DNA from: Oceanospirillaceae bacterium UBA1126
GTDB lineage: Bacteria > Pseudomonadota > Gammaproteobacteria > Pseudomonadales > Balneatricaceae
Reading direction: 5' to 3'
Assembly (NCBI GenBank): GCA_002312935.1
Contig: DCAT01000015.1
Span: forward strand, 1 to 17,605
Length of the DNA stretch: 17,605 nt
Below the pieces are notes generated by a model, which searched no databases, had not been told where the DNA came from, and saw nothing but the letters and a program-made list of their open reading frames with translations. Position 1 is the first letter of the stretch. Every line of letters begins with the position of its first letter. This document shows, piece after piece, positions 14,462 to 17,605 of the stretch. The position numbers and the translations under genes are program-made.

Positions 14462-16817
14462 GTAAATCACCTCTACTTAAATTGGTGCGCCTGCGGCGCT
14501 GGTTTAACCACACCAAGGCAATGAGCAAAAAGGCAGGCACAAAGGCCCATTCCCGCGGTGGCCGGTTTGAGGTCTGCACATCGACCGCGGTTACTTCGTC
14601 GTAGTAATCTATGCCTACTGCTTCGGCTGCACTCAAGTAGCTTAGATTTTGCACAACCCAGCCTTCTTGATCTTCATAAGCTAGGGTCATACCCAAACTT
14701 TCAGCAGAAAAAGCTCCAGTAGAATTGGCTGGAAATGCAAATAACTTAAATCGATCACCATAGTTAGTATGGCGTGTCACATGCAGACGCACTTTTTGCC
14801 CTTGATCCAACATCAGCTGGCCTTGAGTAAAGGTGTCAAACTTAACAGCTGCATATTCAGGCCAAATATGGCTCATAGCAGCGTTAGGTAAAAATAGCAC
14901 CCAGGTGGCAAAGAGTAAGGCAGCACTTTCATACCAGCGATTGCGAATGAGTAACCAGCCTTGAGTGGCCGAGCTAAAACTTAAAATAGCAACCAAAGCC
15001 ACCAAAAACACACTGATGCCATGCCACCAGCTAGTCACCCCTATTAGCAGTAACTGTGGATTAAAGATAAATACAAAGGGTAAAATTGCAGTACGAATAT
15101 CGTAGGCAAACGCCTGTATCCCAGTTTTAATAGGGTCAGCTCTAGAAATAGCAGAGGCCGCATAGGCGGCTAAACAAACGGGGGGAGTATCATCGGCAAG
15201 CAGACCAAAATAAAATACAAATAAATGCACAGCAATAATGGGTAAAGTTAGGCCTGCAGCACTGCCAAGCTCCACTAAAACCCCAGCCATTAATGAGGCC
15301 ACCACTAGATAATTGGCGGTAGTCGGCAAACCAATACCAAGCACCAAACACAAGACTGCGGTAAGCCCTAGCAGCAGATATATGTTATTTCCAGCGATCG
15401 CTTCTACCAAACCTACCATCGCATTATTTAGGCCTGTAGATGACACAGCACCAACGATAATGCCTGCCGTTGCCACAGCAACACCTATAGTGATCATATT
15501 ACGTGTGCCAGATATCATGCCCTGTATCACGTCCATAACACCTGATCTAAAGCGCACAAAAACAGAATCATCAGCCTCGTTGGGCCGCCAAAAATGCTGC
15601 AATAGGATTATAGCCATCAGCAACAAAATGGAATAAAACACCGCGCTGCCCGGAGTCCAACGTTTTATCATCAGCAGGTAAACCAGCACTATGATGGGTA
15701 ATAAGTAATGTAAACCACTCACAAAGGTATTCCACAGGTGTGGAATATCTGCCTTAGGCATCCCTTTTAAATTGAGTTTTAAAGCTTCCAAGTGGGAAAT
15801 ATAGAGCAGTGCCATGTAGCTAATCAGTGCAGGAATAATGGCGGCTTTCACTACTTCCATATAACTGATACCAATATACTCTGCCATAATAAAAGCTGCT
15901 GCACCCATAATAGGCGGCATTAGTTGACCATTAGTAGAGGCCGCTACTTCAATGGCGCCCGCTTTGATAGCCGGCATACCCATTTTGCGCATTACTGGAA
16001 TAGTAAAAGTACCCGTAGTCACTACATTAGCGATGGAGGAGCCAGAAATAGTGCCCGTCATACCTGAGGCTAGTATTGCTGCTTTAGCAGGCCCACCGCG
16101 ATAGCGGCCCACCATAGCGAAAGCTAAATCTAAAAAATACTTACCTGCACCAGCTCTTTCTAGTAGAGCCCCAAACAGCACGAATAAGAATACAAAGCTA
16201 ACTGACACATCCAGGGGAATGCCAAAAATAGCCTCGCCGCCCAACCAGTGATAACCCACAAGCCGTTCTAAGGAAACACCTTTGTGAGAGATCAATTCGG
16301 GCATGGATTGACCGAAAACTGAATAAATTAAAAACACTAAACTTACAATGACCAAGGGCAAACCTAAGGCTCTTCGAGTTGCTTCAAGTAACAAGGCTAC
16401 CCCCAACAAACCAATGATCATTTCCAGCGGCCAGTTAATGCCTAACCAGTTTACGTTGAGCAACATACCATGGCGTTCCACAATAGTTGTGTAGGCTAAG
16501 GGGACATACAAAGTTACCACTGTGGCTAGAAGCGCCAATAGCAAGTCCCATTTGCCAACATAGTTGCGCCTGCGATGACTTTCTCTAGCGCCATAAAGCA
16601 AAAAACACAAAGACATAGCAAAGGCCAGATGAATAGCGCGCTTTGGCACATCAATTAAAATACCCCAACCTAAACTAAAGGGTAAAGGAGACGCTATCCA
16701 TAGTTGGAATACGCACCAAGACAAAGCAACTATAGAGACAAGTATGGCCCATGACCCTTGCAGGGGTTTGGACTTAAACTCAATCTCTTCAGCCAATAAC
16801 TGAGGATCTGGAGTCAT
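14454..16817 (-). CDS. Fused TRAP transporter permease (TAXI type) with DUF3394-like C-terminus
   Basis: The inner-membrane part of a secondary TRAP importer that takes substrate from a periplasmic TAXI receptor. At 787 aa it combines small- and large-subunit regions (TRAP_fused type). Several N-terminal helices (about 20-150) precede the DctM-like core (about 190-600), which has the hallmark GMTGTISGSSIANVVTTGTF, VAASTNGQLMPPIMGAAAFI and GIGLPTTANYLV. A soluble stretch (about 660-760, with TQGQLMLDQGQKVRLHVTRH) and a last helix followed by NQRRRRTN match my recollection of DUF3394. The ATG at 16817 is the only start after an in-frame TGA four codons earlier. It has no ribosome site; the bases before it read CCCTCCTC. 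It follows the receptor gene after an attenuator-like hairpin. Confidence 0.94.
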   Translation of the reverse strand: MTPDPQLLAEEIEFKSKPLQGSWAILVSIVALSWCVFQLWIASPLPFSLGWGILIDVPKRAIHLAFAMSLCFLLYGARESHRRRNYVGKWDLLLALLATVVTLYVPLAYTTIVERHGMLLNVNWLGINWPLEMIIGLLGVALLLEATRRALGLPLVIVSLVFLIYSVFGQSMPELISHKGVSLERLVGYHWLGGEAIFGIPLDVSVSFVFLFVLFGALLERAGAGKYFLDLAFAMVGRYRGGPAKAAILASGMTGTISGSSIANVVTTGTFTIPVMRKMGMPAIKAGAIEVAASTNGQLMPPIMGAAAFIMAEYIGISYMEVVKAAIIPALISYMALLYISHLEALKLNLKGMPKADIPHLWNTFVSGLHYLLPIIVLVYLLMIKRWTPGSAVFYSILLLMAIILLQHFWRPNEADDSVFVRFRSGVMDVIQGMISGTRNMITIGVAVATAGIIVGAVSSTGLNNAMVGLVEAIAGNNIYLLLGLTAVLCLVLGIGLPTTANYLVVASLMAGVLVELGSAAGLTLPIIAVHLFVFYFGLLADDTPPVCLAAYAASAISRADPIKTGIQAFAYDIRTAILPFVFIFNPQLLLIGVTSWWHGISVFLVALVAILSFSSATQGWLLIRNRWYESAALLFATWVLFLPNAAMSHIWPEYAAVKFDTFTQGQLMLDQGQKVRLHVTRHTNYGDRFKLFAFPANSTGAFSAESLGMTLAYEDQEGWVVQNLSYLSAAEAVGIDYYDEVTAVDVQTSNRPPREWAFVPAFLLIALVWLNQRRRRTNLSRGDLRA

Positions 16818-16833
16818 GAGGAGGGCTCAAGTG

Positions 16834-16878
16834 TAATAAATAAAACCCTAGGCTGAAGGCCTTAGCCCACAGCCTAGG
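16834..16878 (-). terminator. Attenuator-type terminator between the TAXI receptor and TRAP permease
   Basis: On the minus strand CCTAGGCTG (16870-16878), a 14-base loop, and CAGCCTAGG (16847-16855) form a perfect 9-pair stem followed by GTTTTATTTATT. It begins about 10 bases after the receptor stop. Partial termination here would give more receptor than permease, as in many binding-protein systems. Confidence 0.75.
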
Positions 16879-16888
16879 AGTAGGTTAG

Positions 16889-17605
16889 TTACATCCAACC
16901 CTGTTCTTTGTAATAACGCACTGCACCTTCGTGCAAAGGTGCACTTAGGCCATCACTGATCATCTGTTCATGGCTAAGGTTAGCAAATGCAGGATGCAGT
17001 TTACGGAAGTCTTCTATATTCTCGAACACCGCTCGCACTAGCTCATACACTGTATCAGCAGACACTTTAGCAGAACTAACAAAAGTCGCTTTTACACCAA
17101 AGGTAGTAATGTCTTGGCTACTTGTTTTATAGGTGCCCGCTGGAATAGTGGCAAATGCATAATAAGGATTATTATTAACTAACCCTTTTTCAACATCACT
17201 ATTCAAGTTAATAATCCGCGCATCACAACCATCAGTTGCAATAGAAACACCTGCATTAGGTACCCCAACGGTATAGCCGTATGCATCAATTTTGCCATCA
17301 CATAACGCTGACGACTGCTCAGAAGAAGTCAGTTCAGTGGCGATTTTAAAATCACTACTAGTCACGCCATGAGCCGCCATTAATACCTCCATGGTGCCTC
17401 GTTGGCCTGAACCTGGATTACCGATATTAACGCGTTTTCCAGCTAAATCTCCCCAGCTATTAATGCCCGAGTCCTTACCAACAATAATATGGAATGGCTC
17501 AGGGTGAACTGAAAACACTGCCCTTAAGTCCGTTTGTTTTTTGCCTTCCCACTTACTGCTACCATTAGATGCGTGGAACTGCCAATCTGATTGAGCAACA
17601 CCAAA
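16889..17605 (-). CDS. TAXI-family TRAP solute receptor (partial, 5' end beyond the right edge)
   Basis: The periplasmic receptor of the TRAP importer. The 238 visible residues are the C-terminal part of a protein usually near 320 aa; the frame is open to the window edge, so the signal peptide and N-terminus are missing. TAXI features are FGVAQSDWQ at the edge, LRAVFSVHPEPFHIIVGKDSGI, WGDLAGKRVNIGNPGSGQRGT, SALCDGKIDAYGYTVGVPN, and the tail LHEGAVRYYKEQGWM. It belongs with the permease at 14454-16817, 71 bases downstream, and with the aminotransferase and BKACE genes. TAXI receptors bind amino acids, keto acids or other carboxylates, and the ligand is not readable here. A GTG at 17518 could be taken for a start but is internal to the domain. 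Confidence 0.93.
   Translation of the reverse strand, partial: FGVAQSDWQFHASNGSSKWEGKKQTDLRAVFSVHPEPFHIIVGKDSGINSWGDLAGKRVNIGNPGSGQRGTMEVLMAAHGVTSSDFKIATELTSSEQSSALCDGKIDAYGYTVGVPNAGVSIATDGCDARIINLNSDVEKGLVNNNPYYAFATIPAGTYKTSSQDITTFGVKATFVSSAKVSADTVYELVRAVFENIEDFRKLHPAFANLSHEQMISDGLSAPLHEGAVRYYKEQGWM

Overview
The window reads like the chromosome of a free-living, probably marine, gammaproteobacterium. The Pst transporter has the enlarged PstC (758 aa) and PstA (558 aa) that I associate with Pseudomonas- and Marinobacter-like Gammaproteobacteria. There is a RutR-like TetR regulator, a TAXI-type TRAP importer and a relic of a non-pyrrolysine MttB methyltransferase. Base composition looks moderate and even. 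I see no rRNA, tRNA, CRISPR array, insertion sequence or phage gene. The genus cannot be fixed from this.

Region 1 (1-9457, all minus strand) is a complete phosphate-starvation locus. Transcription order is pstS, pstC, pstA, pstB, phoU, phoB, phoR, followed by a separately promoted TetR/RutR-like gene that runs off the left edge. pstS has a PhoB promoter in the phoA geometry: Pho box, exactly 10 bases, then the -10. It also has a strong leader hairpin that reaches into the ribosome binding site. An intrinsic terminator after pstS should limit read-through. A second Pho box follows it and drives pstC, with a predicted start of transcription at or next to the ATG. PstS captures phosphate, PstC/PstA/PstB import it, PhoU links transporter state to PhoR, and PhoR phosphorylates PhoB, which acts on both Pho boxes.

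Region 2 (9528-10316) is a scar. It holds the C-terminal end of an MttB-family methyltransferase on the minus strand and the C-terminal half of a LysR-family regulator on the plus strand. Both lose their N-terminal halves at the same place, near 9865-9900. This fits one deletion that removed the shared promoter and both 5' ends of a divergent pair.

Region 3 (10380-12275, plus strand) holds two EamA/DMT-family inner-membrane transporters, each apparently with its own start region.

Region 4 (12303-17605, minus strand) is a compact operon entering from the right edge. It encodes a TAXI solute receptor (partial), an attenuator hairpin, a fused TRAP permease with a C-terminal DUF3394-like domain, a class III aminotransferase, and a DUF849/BKACE enzyme. 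The last three genes overlap end to start. The likely logic is import of an amino acid, transamination to a keto acid, and acetyl-CoA-dependent cleavage of a beta-keto acid. The substrate is unknown. This is the best candidate in the window for an undescribed catabolic route.
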